Source: Vibrionaceae bacterium
GTDB lineage: Bacteria; Pseudomonadota; Gammaproteobacteria; Enterobacterales; Vibrionaceae
Direction of reading: 5' to 3'
DNA length: 64,000 bases
Assembly (NCBI GenBank): GCA_018222805.1
Contig: JAAEZQ010000001.1
Coordinates: 310,001 to 374,000 of the forward strand
This document shows, piece after piece, positions 18,561 through 27,406 of this stretch. The first letter of the stretch is position 1. Every line of letters begins with the position of its first letter. Made by a program: the position numbers and the translations under genes. The notes beneath the pieces were generated by a model that did not search any database, was not told the origin of the DNA, and worked only from the letters and a program-made list of their open reading frames with translations.

Positions 18561-19493
18561 ATGAAAATTGGTATCATCGGCTTAGGAGATATTGCGCAAA
18601 AAGCTTACCTTCCGGTTATCACTCAGATCCCCAATATTGATTTGGTTTTTTGTACCAGAAATACCAGAACTCTGAGCGCTCTGGCTCAACAGTACCGAAT
18701 CGCAGAAACCTGTCAGGACTATCAGCAGCTTATGAACTTCGGCGTCGATGCCGTCATGATACACGCCGCTACTAGCGTCCACTTTCAAATCGCTGAATAC
18801 TTTTTAAAGCAAGGTATTCCAACCTTTGTAGATAAACCTCTGGCTGACAACGCCGCAGAGGTCGAAAAGCTGTATGATATTTCCGCTCAGACTACTCAGC
18901 CTCTTTATGTTGGCTTCAATCGCCGCCATATACCGCTCTACAATCAACACATGCACGGAGTACAACGGGGAGAACTCACTGGATTGAAGTCGCTTCGCTG
19001 GGAAAAGAATCGACATAACTTGCCGGGTGGCGTTCGTACTTTTATTTTTGATGATTTCATTCATCCGTTAGACAGTATCAACATTTTGGCCAAAGCCAAC
19101 CTGCACGACGTTTACGTCACACATCAATTTGATGGAGCTCAATTGGCCAGACTAGATGTACAATGGCAACATGGTGAGACACTTCTGCACGCTTCTATGA
19201 ATCGCCATTTTGGCATCACAACCGAACGAGTACAGGCTTGTTACGCTAACCGAGCCGTCGAGTTCGACTCATTTGTCGAGGGCAAACTTTGGCACGAAAA
19301 CCAAGAGCAAAAATTAAGCTTAAAAGATTGGACGCCAATGCTGACCAGTAAAGGCTTTCATGCCATGCTATTAGACTGGTTTGCCGTCATAGAAAACGGA
19401 AAGCTGGATAATGCGGTTGCCGAACGCAATATAGCCAGCCACCAATTTGCTGAAGCCATTTGCCAACAAATTGAGAAAACCGTTTTACGTTAA
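18561..19493 (+). CDS. Gfo/Idh/MocA-family oxidoreductase
   Basis: 310 residues, the family's usual size. An N-terminal Rossmann fold begins IGIIGLGDIAQKAYLPV, and the cofactor-adjacent lysine motif appears as DKPLADN (residues about 92-98, the EKP motif with Asp for Glu). It resembles the YceM/MviM branch of NAD(P)-dependent sugar-type dehydrogenases. The substrate is unknown. It stands alone after the eptA terminator. Confidence 0.85.
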   Translation: MKIGIIGLGDIAQKAYLPVITQIPNIDLVFCTRNTRTLSALAQQYRIAETCQDYQQLMNFGVDAVMIHAATSVHFQIAEYFLKQGIPTFVDKPLADNAAEVEKLYDISAQTTQPLYVGFNRRHIPLYNQHMHGVQRGELTGLKSLRWEKNRHNLPGGVRTFIFDDFIHPLDSINILAKANLHDVYVTHQFDGAQLARLDVQWQHGETLLHASMNRHFGITTERVQACYANRAVEFDSFVEGKLWHENQEQKLSLKDWTPMLTSKGFHAMLLDWFAVIENGKLDNAVAERNIASHQFAEAICQQIEKTVLR

Positions 19494-19727
19494 ACACCGT
19501 CAATATGGTATCCACGTTCATTTGCTACACTAAGCATAGTGTGCGTGGATATTCTTCTCGCCTTACAACTAGTTACTTCCAAACCTCAGCTCAGATTAAT
19601 GTTATTCATACTCTGTTAAGATTCCTGTGACATACTTATAATCAAGTCCAAATTGGATTCAATGACGTCACTTTACATCGGTGGCATGAACTCGATTTAA
19701 AATCGACGATTAGAAATAGGAAATAGA

Positions 19728-20159
19728 ATGAGAACTCTTGGCAACATCATCTGGTTTGTGTTGGGTGGCGTGTTTATGGGACTGCTATGGTGGTTTTTCG
19801 GCATCCTGGCCTTTATCAGCATTATCGGTATCCCGTGGGGACGCGCCTGTTTCGTCATGGGTAACTTTTCATTTTTCCCATTCGGAAAAGAAGCCATTTC
19901 ACGTGATGAACTGACCAACGAGATGGACATAGGCACCAGTCCACTTGGCGTTATTGGCAACATAGTGTGGTTTGTGTTTGCAGGTATCTGGCTGGCAATC
20001 GGTCATGTCATTTCCGCTGTTGCGTGCTTCGTTACCATTATCGGTATTCCGTTTGCACTTCAGCACCTGAAACTGGCGGTTATTTCCCTTGCGCCTATTG
20101 GTAAAACTGTCGTATCGAAAGAAGAAGCTGCGATGGCACGCTTCAATATTAATCGATAA
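19728..20159 (+). CDS. yccF: YccF domain inner-membrane protein
   Basis: 143 residues with two copies of a YccF-type repeat: each has GNI(I/V)WFV, a hydrophobic segment and an IIGIP motif (residues about 4-35 and 75-110). About four membrane helices. The function of YccF is unknown in well-studied bacteria. A ribosome site (AGGAAATAG) precedes the ATG. Confidence 0.88.
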   Translation: MRTLGNIIWFVLGGVFMGLLWWFFGILAFISIIGIPWGRACFVMGNFSFFPFGKEAISRDELTNEMDIGTSPLGVIGNIVWFVFAGIWLAIGHVISAVACFVTIIGIPFALQHLKLAVISLAPIGKTVVSKEEAAMARFNINR

Positions 20160-20670
20160 AACTTGCCATCCTCTGGGAGATGACTCTCAGAGGGTAACCC
20201 CGGTCAAAAGTAAGCCGATGATTGCTATAGCGTACTCGATTATGGTTGATTGTATGTTCATAGCGTCGCCTAATATTGTAAATTAATACCTAGACCACTA
20301 CTGACTTTGTGTTTTTTATTATACAAATCAAAGACATCTAACAATGTTACTATTCACGAAACGGTTGTTAAATGTCGAGTCTAACCTATGGTTTTGCCGC
20401 CTACCTTCCCTGTTTATTTTCTGCAAGCCGAACTATAAGCATAGTCAAGATCCACCTAGATCGCGGAGATTCTGGTATCAATAACGAGATTTACTGTGTT
20501 AGTTTCGATTAAAGTCAGCGAAGAGAAGGACTTAAAAAGCAAATTTTGAACAGGGAATCGACAAAAACAATGGCTCAAACCATCAACAGAAGAGTTACTC
20601 GCGGGCCGGATAAACCAAAGCAGAGGCCAATGAGCATTCTGCTTTATGGATAAATAGGCAGTTAGACAGG
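20160..20670. other. Intergenic stretch with possible coding relics
   Basis: About 510 bases without an annotated gene. An inverted repeat CCTCTG ... CAGAGG at about 20170-20193 lacks a T run. A 46-codon frame at 20372-20512 and a following frame reading RQKQWLKPSTEELLAGRINQ (about 20560-20620) look faintly coding but are broken by stops. Confidence 0.4.
20372..20512 (+). pseudogene. Possible gene fragment
   Basis: 46 codons starting MSSLTYGFAAYLP with a hydrophobic start and ending EIYCVSFD. There is no clear ribosome site. A second stretch with protein-like composition follows in another frame, so this may be the front part of a decayed gene. Family not recognised; it could be chance. Confidence 0.2.
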
Positions 20671-21087
20671 TTAGAACTCGCGGTTCATTCTTTCCAGACA
20701 TGTGAGAAAAATGGCTTGTTGTTCGGGCTCGATGTGTCGGGTCAAGTCACGAACTAAATCCAGATGCAACTGATTATGGTGTCGATGGATAACCTCACCT
20801 TCTGGCGTCAATTTAACCACAATAGCACGACGATCTTCGGGATGTGGGCAACGTTCAATCAAATTTGCATTGACTAGTTTATCAACCTGAACGGTTAAAG
20901 TTCCTGTTGTGATACCTAGCTTTTCCGCCAGCTCTTTCATGCGTAAAGCACCATGCCCACCAAGTACTTCAATAGTGTGGACCTGAGCCAGTGAGTAGCC
21001 CGTTTCTTTGACAACTGACTGCTCCCACGATGACATTTTATCGTAGAACTCGGTCAAGGTTTGATTCAATCTTTCTAATTCGCTCAT
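20671..21087 (-). CDS. MarR-family transcriptional regulator
   Basis: 138 residues with a winged helix-turn-helix (AEKLGITTGTLTVQVDKLVNANLIER, about residues 50-75) and a DRRAIVVKLTPEGE wing. It starts 3 bases after the stop of the CDF exporter gene on the same strand, so the two form an operon. It probably represses the operon at the palindromes upstream of the exporter gene. Confidence 0.9.
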   Translation of the reverse strand: MSELERLNQTLTEFYDKMSSWEQSVVKETGYSLAQVHTIEVLGGHGALRMKELAEKLGITTGTLTVQVDKLVNANLIERCPHPEDRRAIVVKLTPEGEVIHRHHNQLHLDLVRDLTRHIEPEQQAIFLTCLERMNREF

Positions 21088-21090
21088 CGT

Positions 21091-21987
21091 TTAGTCATTT
21101 TGCACTTCGAGAGTAAGGTGATGAATTTTATCAAACTTACTCAACATTTGTTTAAATTCACCAAGTGATTTATCACTCAGATTCTTTATCGCGATAGCCG
21201 CTGAATAATGGTGTCCACTCACTTTCCACACATGAAGATCCACAACATCAGCATAAGGGGCTAACTCGGCACGAATATCTTGTCGATATTGCTCATCAAT
21301 ACTTTCATCTAATAAAACCGGAGCAGTTTGCCGAATTAAACCAAGTGTCCATTTACCAATAACCAGAGCACCGACGATACCCATAATCGCATCTAACCAA
21401 ACCCAACCATAAAACTTACCGATGATGAGTGCGACAATCGCAAGCAGCGACGTTAGCGTGTCCGCAAGAACATGGAAATACGCCGCCGCTAAGTTATGAT
21501 CATGATGATGTTCATGATGGTTACCATGATGATCATGTCCGTGATGGTGGTAATCCTTTAACAGCAACATACTCGCCAAGTTCACCACCAAACCAATGAC
21601 TGCTACCACTATCGCTTCGTTAAACCTAATCGTTTCTGGGTTGAATAACCGATGTACAGACTCGGCCATCATCATCAATGCTACGATGCCAAGTGCTATT
21701 GCGCTAGTGAACCCGCCTAATACACTGACTTTACCGGTACCAAAAGAAAATCGTGTACTGTTCGCGTGCTGCTTAGCGTAACGATAGGCAAACAAAGTGA
21801 TACAAAATGCCGCGGCATGGGTACCCATATGCCATCCATCAGCCAGTAACGCCATAGAGCCAAACAACGTACCAGCACTAATCTCTACTATCATAGTGAT
21901 CAGCGTAAGAAGAAGTACGTAAAACGTTCGTCTTTCACCTTTATGATTATGTGACACAAAGTCGTGTGAATGCTGAGAGGCTGTCAT
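21091..21987 (-). CDS. Cation diffusion facilitator metal exporter, DmeF-like
   Basis: 298 residues from the ATG at 21987, which has AAAGG seven to eight bases upstream; an earlier in-frame ATG at 22002 has its AGG too close. Six membrane helices with metal-site motifs MALLADGWHMGTHA (helix 2) and AAAYFHVLADTLTSL (helix 5), each with His/Asp pairs. Between helices 4 and 5 lies a very His-rich loop (HHHGHDHHGNHHEHHHDH). These features fit DmeF-type divalent metal efflux (Co2+, Ni2+, Zn2+); which metal cannot be read. First gene of an operon with marR. Confidence 0.9.
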   Translation of the reverse strand: MTASQHSHDFVSHNHKGERRTFYVLLLTLITMIVEISAGTLFGSMALLADGWHMGTHAAAFCITLFAYRYAKQHANSTRFSFGTGKVSVLGGFTSAIALGIVALMMMAESVHRLFNPETIRFNEAIVVAVIGLVVNLASMLLLKDYHHHGHDHHGNHHEHHHDHNLAAAYFHVLADTLTSLLAIVALIIGKFYGWVWLDAIMGIVGALVIGKWTLGLIRQTAPVLLDESIDEQYRQDIRAELAPYADVVDLHVWKVSGHHYSAAIAIKNLSDKSLGEFKQMLSKFDKIHHLTLEVQND

Positions 21988-22018
21988 TGCGTGACCTTTC
22001 ATCCTGAATGCTCATTAG

Positions 22019-22063
22019 TTTGATAATCAAAGTACTTGATATAAATTTAGTTTGACTATCAAA
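22019..22063 (-). promoter_or_regulatory. Paired palindromic operators of the CDF-marR operon
   Basis: TTTGATAATCAAA (22019-22031) and TTTGACTATCAAA (22051-22063) are near-perfect palindromes with centres 32 bases apart, about three helical turns. They lie 32-76 bases before the CDF start codon, over the likely promoter. They are the natural targets of the MarR protein encoded in the same operon (inference). Confidence 0.7.
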
Positions 22064-22172
22064 CATTGTCAACGGGTAACATAAACTGTTGCCTGGTTAT
22101 GCTTTGGTTATATCCCTCCTTGCGTTAAGCTAGTGGTCATCCAATCTGACCCAAACGTGATGGAAAATACCG

Positions 22173-23021
22173 ATGGAACAAGTAGGTACTCGCGCATTGA
22201 TTGTGGAAGGAGGCGCTATGCGGGGCGTCTTTTCTTGCGGCATACTCGACCACTTTTTAGAACAAAACTTCTCGCCATTTGACAGCTTTTGGGGAGCGTC
22301 AGCTGGCGCAAGTAACTTAGCGGCCTACCTAGCAAACATGCCGGGAAGAAACCTGAAAATCTATCTCGATTACAGTCTTCGTAAAGAATTTATTAACCCG
22401 AGTCGCCTGGTTCTTGGCGGTAATATGATGGATCTCGATTGGATGTGGAAGCTCACAATCGAAGAGCTTGGCATCGACAAAGCTGTTCTGGCTGCAGACC
22501 AACGACCTTTCTTCTTAGGCGTCACTCGTCAGGACACGGGTAAAGCAGAATATCTGACTCCCAACGTGGATACTCTGGCAGAAACGATGAAAGCCAGTAG
22601 TGCACTACCTATCCTTTATCGTAACGGCGTATTACTCAATGGAACACGATATGTTGATGGTGGCGTCTCTGATGCGATTCCAATTGCAGAAGCGATTAAA
22701 CGAGGTGCAACCAAAATCATGGTATTGCGCAGTCGTCCCGCAAGCTACCGAAAATCAAAATCAAAGTTTGGCGCTGCAACCAAACGTATGTTGAAAGATA
22801 CACCTGCATTGATTGAGCCGATGCTAACTCGTGACATTCGCTACAATCAAGCCCTATCACTTATTGAGAATCCACCAGAAGGCATAGAGATTATTCAGGT
22901 TTGTCCACCCGAAACCTTTAAACTGAAGCGCTTGAGCCGTGCTCCGGAACCATTACGTGCAGCGTATGAGCTCGGTTTAGAGGCAGGGAAAGAAGCCATT
23001 ATGCGCTGGGAGAGGATTTAA
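22173..23021 (+). CDS. Patatin-like phospholipase, YjjU-like
   Basis: 282 residues with the patatin catalytic elements: the glycine-rich oxyanion loop GGAMRGVFSCG (residues about 11-21), the nucleophile serine in GASAGA (about residue 43) and the DGG aspartate motif VDGGVSDAIP (about residue 164). It resembles E. coli YjjU. No signal peptide, so an intracellular lipid acyl hydrolase acting on membrane lipids is likely. Monocistronic. Confidence 0.9.
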   Translation: MEQVGTRALIVEGGAMRGVFSCGILDHFLEQNFSPFDSFWGASAGASNLAAYLANMPGRNLKIYLDYSLRKEFINPSRLVLGGNMMDLDWMWKLTIEELGIDKAVLAADQRPFFLGVTRQDTGKAEYLTPNVDTLAETMKASSALPILYRNGVLLNGTRYVDGGVSDAIPIAEAIKRGATKIMVLRSRPASYRKSKSKFGAATKRMLKDTPALIEPMLTRDIRYNQALSLIENPPEGIEIIQVCPPETFKLKRLSRAPEPLRAAYELGLEAGKEAIMRWERI

Positions 23022-23038
23022 GGTTGTCGGTTTTGTAA

Positions 23039-23067
23039 AGAAAAAAGCCACACCCTAAGGCGTGGCT
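23039..23067 (-). terminator. Terminator after the pirin gene
   Basis: Read on the minus strand, AGCCACGCC ... GGTGTGGCT forms a stem followed by TTTTTTC. It is about 105 bases after the pirin stop and may also help end the convergent yjjU-like transcript. Confidence 0.8.
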
Positions 23068-23170
23068 AATGCAAATTCGATGGCAGTGGATTATCGTATT
23101 TGCTTTTCAGTAAGCCCAACAATCAGGCTCAAATTATCTTATTCTCGTTCCCCGGCTGAGCGCCAAAAGA

Positions 23171-24019
23171 CTAATAAGTTTCAAACATTCCCGCATTGTA
23201 GTCTTGAATCGCTTGTTCGATTTCTTCAATGCTGTTCATCACAAAGGGACCATAGTGAACCACTGGCTCGTTAATCGGCTCACCAATGAAAAGCAATACA
23301 CCGCTTGCGTCATTCGCCTTCAACTCAACCCACTCCCCTTGAGACAAAAGCGCCATTTCACCTTGTTTGATCACTCGCTGTTGAGTCTCAATGTTGCCTT
23401 GATAGACATAAACCATCATGTTGTGGTTCTGCTCGGTGACAAGCTGGAGCGTTGCGCCTGCATGTGGTCGCCAATCAGCAACCGTTGCATCAACACCCGT
23501 TTTCGTCAGCGGACCTACTGTACGGTTTCCATTTATGTTCAGTTCCCCAGCGATGATACGAACCAGACCGACGTCTTTGCTTTCTACTTCCGTGATTGTT
23601 TCAGGCTGAAAGTCATGGTACTGAGCTGGCAGCATTTTATTTTTTGCTGGCTGATTAATCCAAATCTGAAAACCATGTAGCTCGCCATCTTGCATAATTG
23701 GCATTTCACTATGAATAACACCACGACCCGCGGCCATCCACTGAGCACCACCCGAACGAAGTTCACCAACATTATTCATGTGGTCACGATGCTGAAAGTG
23801 CCCTTTCAACATGTAAGTCAGGGTTTCGATGCCACGATGTGGGTGTGGAGGGAAACCACCGATATAGTCAGCGCGGTTATCAGATTTCAACTCATCTACC
23901 ATCAAAAATGGTGAAAAACTGGCATTATTGAATCCAGCAACTCGGCGGATTTTAACGCCATCGCCATCAGCAGTAGGCTGGGAAGGAATTAACTGGCGGA
24001 CTTCTCTTGTCTTACTCAT
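23171..24019 (-). CDS. Pirin family protein
   Basis: 282 residues from the ATG at 24019, preceded by GAGGAG; the frame could start at a TTG 15 bases earlier. Two cupin domains. The N-terminal metal-binding motif is intact: PHPHRGIETLTYML (His, His) and GRGVIHSEMP (His, Glu). Bacterial pirins such as YhhW have quercetin 2,3-dioxygenase activity, while others modulate metabolic enzymes. The physiological substrate is unknown. Confidence 0.92.
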   Translation of the reverse strand: MSKTREVRQLIPSQPTADGDGVKIRRVAGFNNASFSPFLMVDELKSDNRADYIGGFPPHPHRGIETLTYMLKGHFQHRDHMNNVGELRSGGAQWMAAGRGVIHSEMPIMQDGELHGFQIWINQPAKNKMLPAQYHDFQPETITEVESKDVGLVRIIAGELNINGNRTVGPLTKTGVDATVADWRPHAGATLQLVTEQNHNMMVYVYQGNIETQQRVIKQGEMALLSQGEWVELKANDASGVLLFIGEPINEPVVHYGPFVMNSIEEIEQAIQDYNAGMFETY

Positions 24020-24034
24020 CACCTTTCTCCTCAA

Positions 24035-24465
24035 AAGCCTTGCTCACTTTTCTCTATTAAGTTCGCATTACTTAGCTATCGGTATGCTGTTATTGTAGTT
24101 TGAAGAAAAATAATCATGACCACATGCAATTGAGCTATTTGTTCAATTTTTTCGAATAACAACATGCTCTCTACAGGCTTCCGTGCTGAAATGATAGAGG
24201 TAAACTCCCTTACACCCACTATTAGAGCATTAGCCAATACCAACCGAAAATAAATGTGGCTATTTTCTAAACTCGGTGTATAGTGGGCGTTGGCTCTTAA
24301 AGAAGAGCTGTTAATGCAACATTTAGTTTAAGTTCCCTCTCAGTAAAATCTTGAATCACCCATTCAGACACCTGCGTACAACTTCCTCTTGATTGAACAT
24401 TCAATAGCTTAAAAAAGATCCACAAAATCATTCGTAATTAAAATGTTTATTTCAAAGGTATTTTT
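24035..24465 (+). promoter_or_regulatory. Promoter region and long leader of the cold-shock gene
   Basis: About 430 bases with no ORF. The right-hand part probably holds a long, AT-rich 5' untranslated region, as in cspA-family mRNAs whose leaders act as temperature-sensitive structures. I cannot place the start point. A short GGCT-containing repeat pair near 24260-24300 could form a hairpin. Confidence 0.4.
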
Positions 24466-24675
24466 ATGTCTAAAGTAACTGGTTCAGTAAAATGGTTTAA
24501 CGAAACTAAAGGTTTCGGTTTCCTATCTCAAGATAACGGTGGCCAAGATGTATTCGTACATTTCAACGCTATTGTTTCTGACGGTTTCAAAACTTTGACT
24601 GAAGGTCAGAAAGTAAGCTTTAACGTAGAGCAAGGTAACAAAGGTCCTCAAGCGACTGAAGTTACTCCTCTATAA
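24466..24675 (+). CDS. Cold-shock protein, CspA family
   Basis: 69 residues, one cold-shock domain. RNP1 (KGFGFLS) and RNP2 (DVFVHF) RNA-binding motifs are intact, with the opening GSVKWFNE. It is an RNA chaperone that binds single-stranded nucleic acid. The ribosome site (CAAAGG) and the long leader fit a cold-inducible csp gene. A hairpin formed by TTGGTG and CACCAA follows. Confidence 0.97.
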   Translation: MSKVTGSVKWFNETKGFGFLSQDNGGQDVFVHFNAIVSDGFKTLTEGQKVSFNVEQGNKGPQATEVTPL

Positions 24676-24686
24676 GACTGCTTTTC

Positions 24687-24716
24687 TTGGTGTAGCATAT
24701 TCATGCTGCACCAAAC
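24687..24716 (+). terminator. Terminator-like hairpin after the csp gene
   Basis: TTGGTG-T-AGCAT and ATGCT-G-CACCAA form a long stem with a four-base loop. The downstream sequence is pyrimidine-rich rather than a pure T run. Confidence 0.6.
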
Positions 24717-24833
24717 TTCTCCCCTTTTCAAACATCCCATTTTAATTTTTAGCCTATTAATGGCTTAGCTTAGTGCTGTCTAAAATAAATTTGGCAGTGC
24801 GATTTTATATTTTATTAATAAAAGGAAAGTAAT

Positions 24834-24923
24834 ATGTCCTCTAGAAGAACTAGCCGTCAAAAGCATTGGTATCAACTACTGAACAAAGACAAAACGGTAA
24901 AGAAACAGGAGAATAAATGTTAG
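24834..24923 (+). CDS. Very small basic protein, possible
   Basis: 29 codons: MSSRRTSRQKHWYQ, then LLNKDKTVKKQENKC. Preceded by AAAGGAAAG and overlapping the start of the next small ORF (the stop TAG lies inside its ATGTTAG), which suggests translational coupling. Very basic; function unknown. Confidence 0.5.
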   Translation: MSSRRTSRQKHWYQLLNKDKTVKKQENKC

Positions 24924-25126
24924 AAATTGAGTTTAATTTAAAACAACCACAAACCACTTGGAATGCCAGAATACATCAACTTAACAGCGATATATTAATG
25001 CGACATGTATTACCAAAACTTCAAGCCAGCAGTGTTTTTATTGACTTTCAATATGATGAAAAAGATGGTGAAGGTACAATTCTGTGTGATGAAGGTTCAA
25101 AGATAGGAAGTTTTATTGTCAAATAA
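24917..25126 (+). CDS. Small hypothetical protein
   Basis: 69 residues with a ribosome site (CAGGAG) inside the preceding tiny ORF. The sequence mixes strands and helices (MLEIEFNLKQPQTTW ... IDFQYDEKDGEG ... IGSFIVK) and looks like a small soluble domain. I do not recognise it. It lies in a run of three tiny same-strand ORFs downstream of the cold-shock gene. Confidence 0.65.
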   Translation: MLEIEFNLKQPQTTWNARIHQLNSDILMRHVLPKLQASSVFIDFQYDEKDGEGTILCDEGSKIGSFIVK

Positions 25127-25176
25127 GACATTTTTCAGGCATTGATAGTATTCATCTTCAAGTTGGAGGCCTTTTT

Positions 25177-25317
25177 ATGGCTAAGAAAAGTAACAAACAA
25201 TTAGAAAAAGAAAAGAAAGAATCTGAGCAAAATAATGCAGCGATTAAGCAAAAAACTCGACGCCGTATTGAAGACATTATGGAACAAAGAGAGTTTGATA
25301 AATTATTTGATCTCTAA
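25177..25317 (+). CDS. Small highly charged protein
   Basis: 46 residues starting MAKKSNKQLEKEKKESEQN and ending IEDIMEQREFDKLFDL; almost wholly charged and probably helical. A strong ribosome site (TTGGAGG) lies seven bases before the ATG. The RRRIEDIMEQREFDK segment recalls short DUF3545-type proteins of gammaproteobacteria, but I am not sure. It follows the 69-residue ORF by 50 bases. Confidence 0.6.
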   Translation: MAKKSNKQLEKEKKESEQNNAAIKQKTRRRIEDIMEQREFDKLFDL

Positions 25318-25520
25318 AAGAGTGACATCACCTTCTTTTTTTCATGTTAAGTGTAAGGTAACGCCACCTGCCTTTCACTCACATGAACAGTGCTTCTTCC
25401 ATCCAAACCCACTCCTATGCAGCCTCTTCTACTGGCCCCCCTTCAATTACTTCACTCGTTCAGTGACACCAATAATCTCCTAGTCAAATTGATAATTTTG
25501 CGTATAATCGCAACCGTTTG

Positions 25521-25587
25521 CTTCGTATAACCCCAATGATATGGTTTGGGGGTCTCTACCAGCTCCCACAAAGTGCTGATTACGAAG
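25521..25587 (+). promoter_or_regulatory. Adenine riboswitch (purine aptamer)
   Basis: The aptamer is complete. P1 is CTTCGTA/TACGAAG (25521-25527 with 25581-25587), P2 CCCCAA/TTGGGG with the TGATATGG-type loop, then the TCTCTACC joiner and a P3 CAGC.C/G.GCTG hairpin. The specificity base (position 74 in the V. vulnificus add numbering) is a T at 25580, which selects adenine over guanine. It lies about 105 bases before the deaminase ATG, as in the V. vulnificus add translational riboswitch. Confidence 0.95.
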
Positions 25588-25691
25588 AGTTGAGATCACG
25601 ATGTATCTTACTCTTTGTAATAGCGTTCGACTTATTTCTATCAATACCTATTCTTAGAGTAACTGCATCCACAATACACAAAAGGTGGAAT

Positions 25692-26705
25692 ATGAACGCA
25701 TTTATTCAAGGTCTTCCAAAAGTAGAGTTACACTTACATATCGAAGGTTCACTTGAGCCAGAGTTGCTGTTCAAGCTTGCTAAACGCAACGGCATTGAAA
25801 TCCCGTACTCGACCCCTAGTGAATTACGCGAAGCATACCAGTTCGAAGATTTACAGTCTTTCCTCGACCTTTACTACCAAGGCGCTAATGCTTTACGTAC
25901 AGAGCAAGATTTTTATGATCTGACCTGGGAGTATTTAGAACGCTGCAAAGCAGATAACGTCATTCATACGGAAATCTTTTTTGATCCTCAAACTCATACC
26001 GATCGCGGCATTGATTTTGATACGGTGATTAATGGCATTAGTCGCGCTTTAAAAGATGGTCAGGAACAACTTGGTATTACTTCTCAAATCATTGCCTGCT
26101 TCCTTCGTCATCTATCAGAAGAGCGCGCCATCGAAACGCTCCAGTCTATCCTCAAACATCGCGAAAAAATTATTGGTGTCGGCTTAGACTCGTCTGAAAA
26201 AGGACACCCACCAGCAAAATTTGAGCGCGTGTTCCAACAAGCGAAAGCGGCGGGTCTATTAACGGTGGCTCATGCAGGTGAAGAAGGTCCGGCACAGAAT
26301 ATCTCTGATGCAATTGAAATGCTGGAAGTCAGTCGCGTCGATCATGGCGTTCGCTGCGTTGAGGATAAAGCGTTGGTTGCCTCGCTTATCGATAGCAAAA
26401 TGCCTCTTACGGTCTGCCCACTTTCGAATATTAAACTGTGTGTCTTTGATGACATGAAGCACCACAACATTGTCGATCTTCTTCGACAAGGCGTTGCAGT
26501 CACCATCAACTCTGATGATCCTGCTTACTTTGGTGGCTACATGACCGAAAATTTCCTAGCCGTAAGTCAGGCACATCCCATGAGCAATGATGAGATCGCG
26601 CAGTTTACTTTCAATGCCATAGAGGCAAGCTTTATTGATGATGAAATGAAAGCAAACTATCGCTCTCAAGTTGAACAATACGTTGAACATCACTCTTCGT
26701 TATAA
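25692..26705 (+). CDS. add: Adenine deaminase (annotated add-type; Aah1-like)
   Basis: 337 residues from the ATG at 25692 (AAAGGTGG upstream); the frame open from 25518 covers the riboswitch and is not coding. Metal ligands are in [23 protein letters not shown] and [11 protein letters not shown], with the catalytic Glu of the HAGE motif. The set of [27 protein letters not shown] and CPLSNIKL follows fungal adenine deaminase Aah1 more than bacterial adenosine deaminase Add. An adenine riboswitch upstream fits deamination of adenine to hypoxanthine plus ammonia. Confidence 0.88.
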   Translation: MNAFIQGLPKVELHLHIEGSLEPELLFKLAKRNGIEIPYSTPSELREAYQFEDLQSFLDLYYQGANALRTEQDFYDLTWEYLERCKADNVIHTEIFFDPQTHTDRGIDFDTVINGISRALKDGQEQLGITSQIIACFLRHLSEERAIETLQSILKHREKIIGVGLDSSEKGHPPAKFERVFQQAKAAGLLTVAHAGEEGPAQNISDAIEMLEVSRVDHGVRCVEDKALVASLIDSKMPLTVCPLSNIKLCVFDDMKHHNIVDLLRQGVAVTINSDDPAYFGGYMTENFLAVSQAHPMSNDEIAQFTFNAIEASFIDDEMKANYRSQVEQYVEHHSSL

Positions 26706-26879
26706 AAGTAGAGACAACCTGAACGGCCACAATCTGACGTGTACCATCAAGTGACTTCACCATTTATTTCAGGATGTTAACTTGACTTGGGTATACCCTT
26801 ACAAACCCTCTGTGGTTAATGTTGAACTTAAGCGCTAGACTGACTGAGACAAATAACGAATATCAAAAGGAAGACAATT

Positions 26880-27353
26880 ATGATTCAACAAGGCCAAGCA
26901 CTACCTTCTGCAACTGTCAGTGAGCTAACCTCCGATGGCATGGTAAATCACGACGTGACTGAGCTGTTTGCGAATAAAAAAGTGGTGTTGTTTGCTGTCC
27001 CTGGTGCGTTCACGCCAACTTGTTCAGAAGCACACTTGCCAGGCTATGTTGTTTTGGCTGATCAGCTAAAAGCAAAAGGCGTTGATCTCATCGCATGCAT
27101 CGCAACAAATGACGCATTTGTTATGCAGGCATGGGGTGAAGCTCAAAATGCTTCTGAGATTATGATGCTGAGTGATGGTGACGCAAGTTTCACCAAAGCA
27201 CTCGGTCTGGAAATGGATACCGGCGGTTTTGGTGGTATTCGCTCGCAACGTTACGCAATGATTGTTGATAATGGTGTCGTGACCAAACTTAATGTTGAAG
27301 AACCACAGAAGTTTGAAGTGAGCAACGCAGAAACAATTCTGGCAGCACTTTAA
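26880..27353 (+). CDS. Peroxiredoxin, Prx5 type
   Basis: 157 residues, thioredoxin fold. The peroxidatic cysteine is in the motif PGAFTPTCSE (Cys near residue 49), and the Prx5-type end motif FGGIRSQRYAMIVDNG follows. It reduces hydrogen peroxide and organic hydroperoxides using glutathione/glutaredoxin or thioredoxin. No glutaredoxin domain is fused, unlike some Vibrio and Haemophilus hybrids. Single gene with a strong terminator. Confidence 0.93.
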   Translation: MIQQGQALPSATVSELTSDGMVNHDVTELFANKKVVLFAVPGAFTPTCSEAHLPGYVVLADQLKAKGVDLIACIATNDAFVMQAWGEAQNASEIMMLSDGDASFTKALGLEMDTGGFGGIRSQRYAMIVDNGVVTKLNVEEPQKFEVSNAETILAAL

Positions 27354-27362
27354 TTAAAAAAA

Positions 27363-27400
27363 GAACGCCCCGACTTAACTCGGGGCGTTCTTTTACTTTA
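27363..27400 (+). terminator. Bidirectional terminator between peroxiredoxin and protease genes
   Basis: GAACGCCCCGA and TCGGGGCGTTC form an 11-base-pair stem with T-rich tract on the plus side and A-rich sequence before it, so it may serve both converging genes. Confidence 0.92.
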
Positions 27401-27406
27401 TTAGTA

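Noticed and set aside
25518..25691. N-terminal extension of the deaminase
   Set aside because: It overlaps the adenine riboswitch and lacks similarity to deaminases; the ATG at 25692 has a ribosome site.
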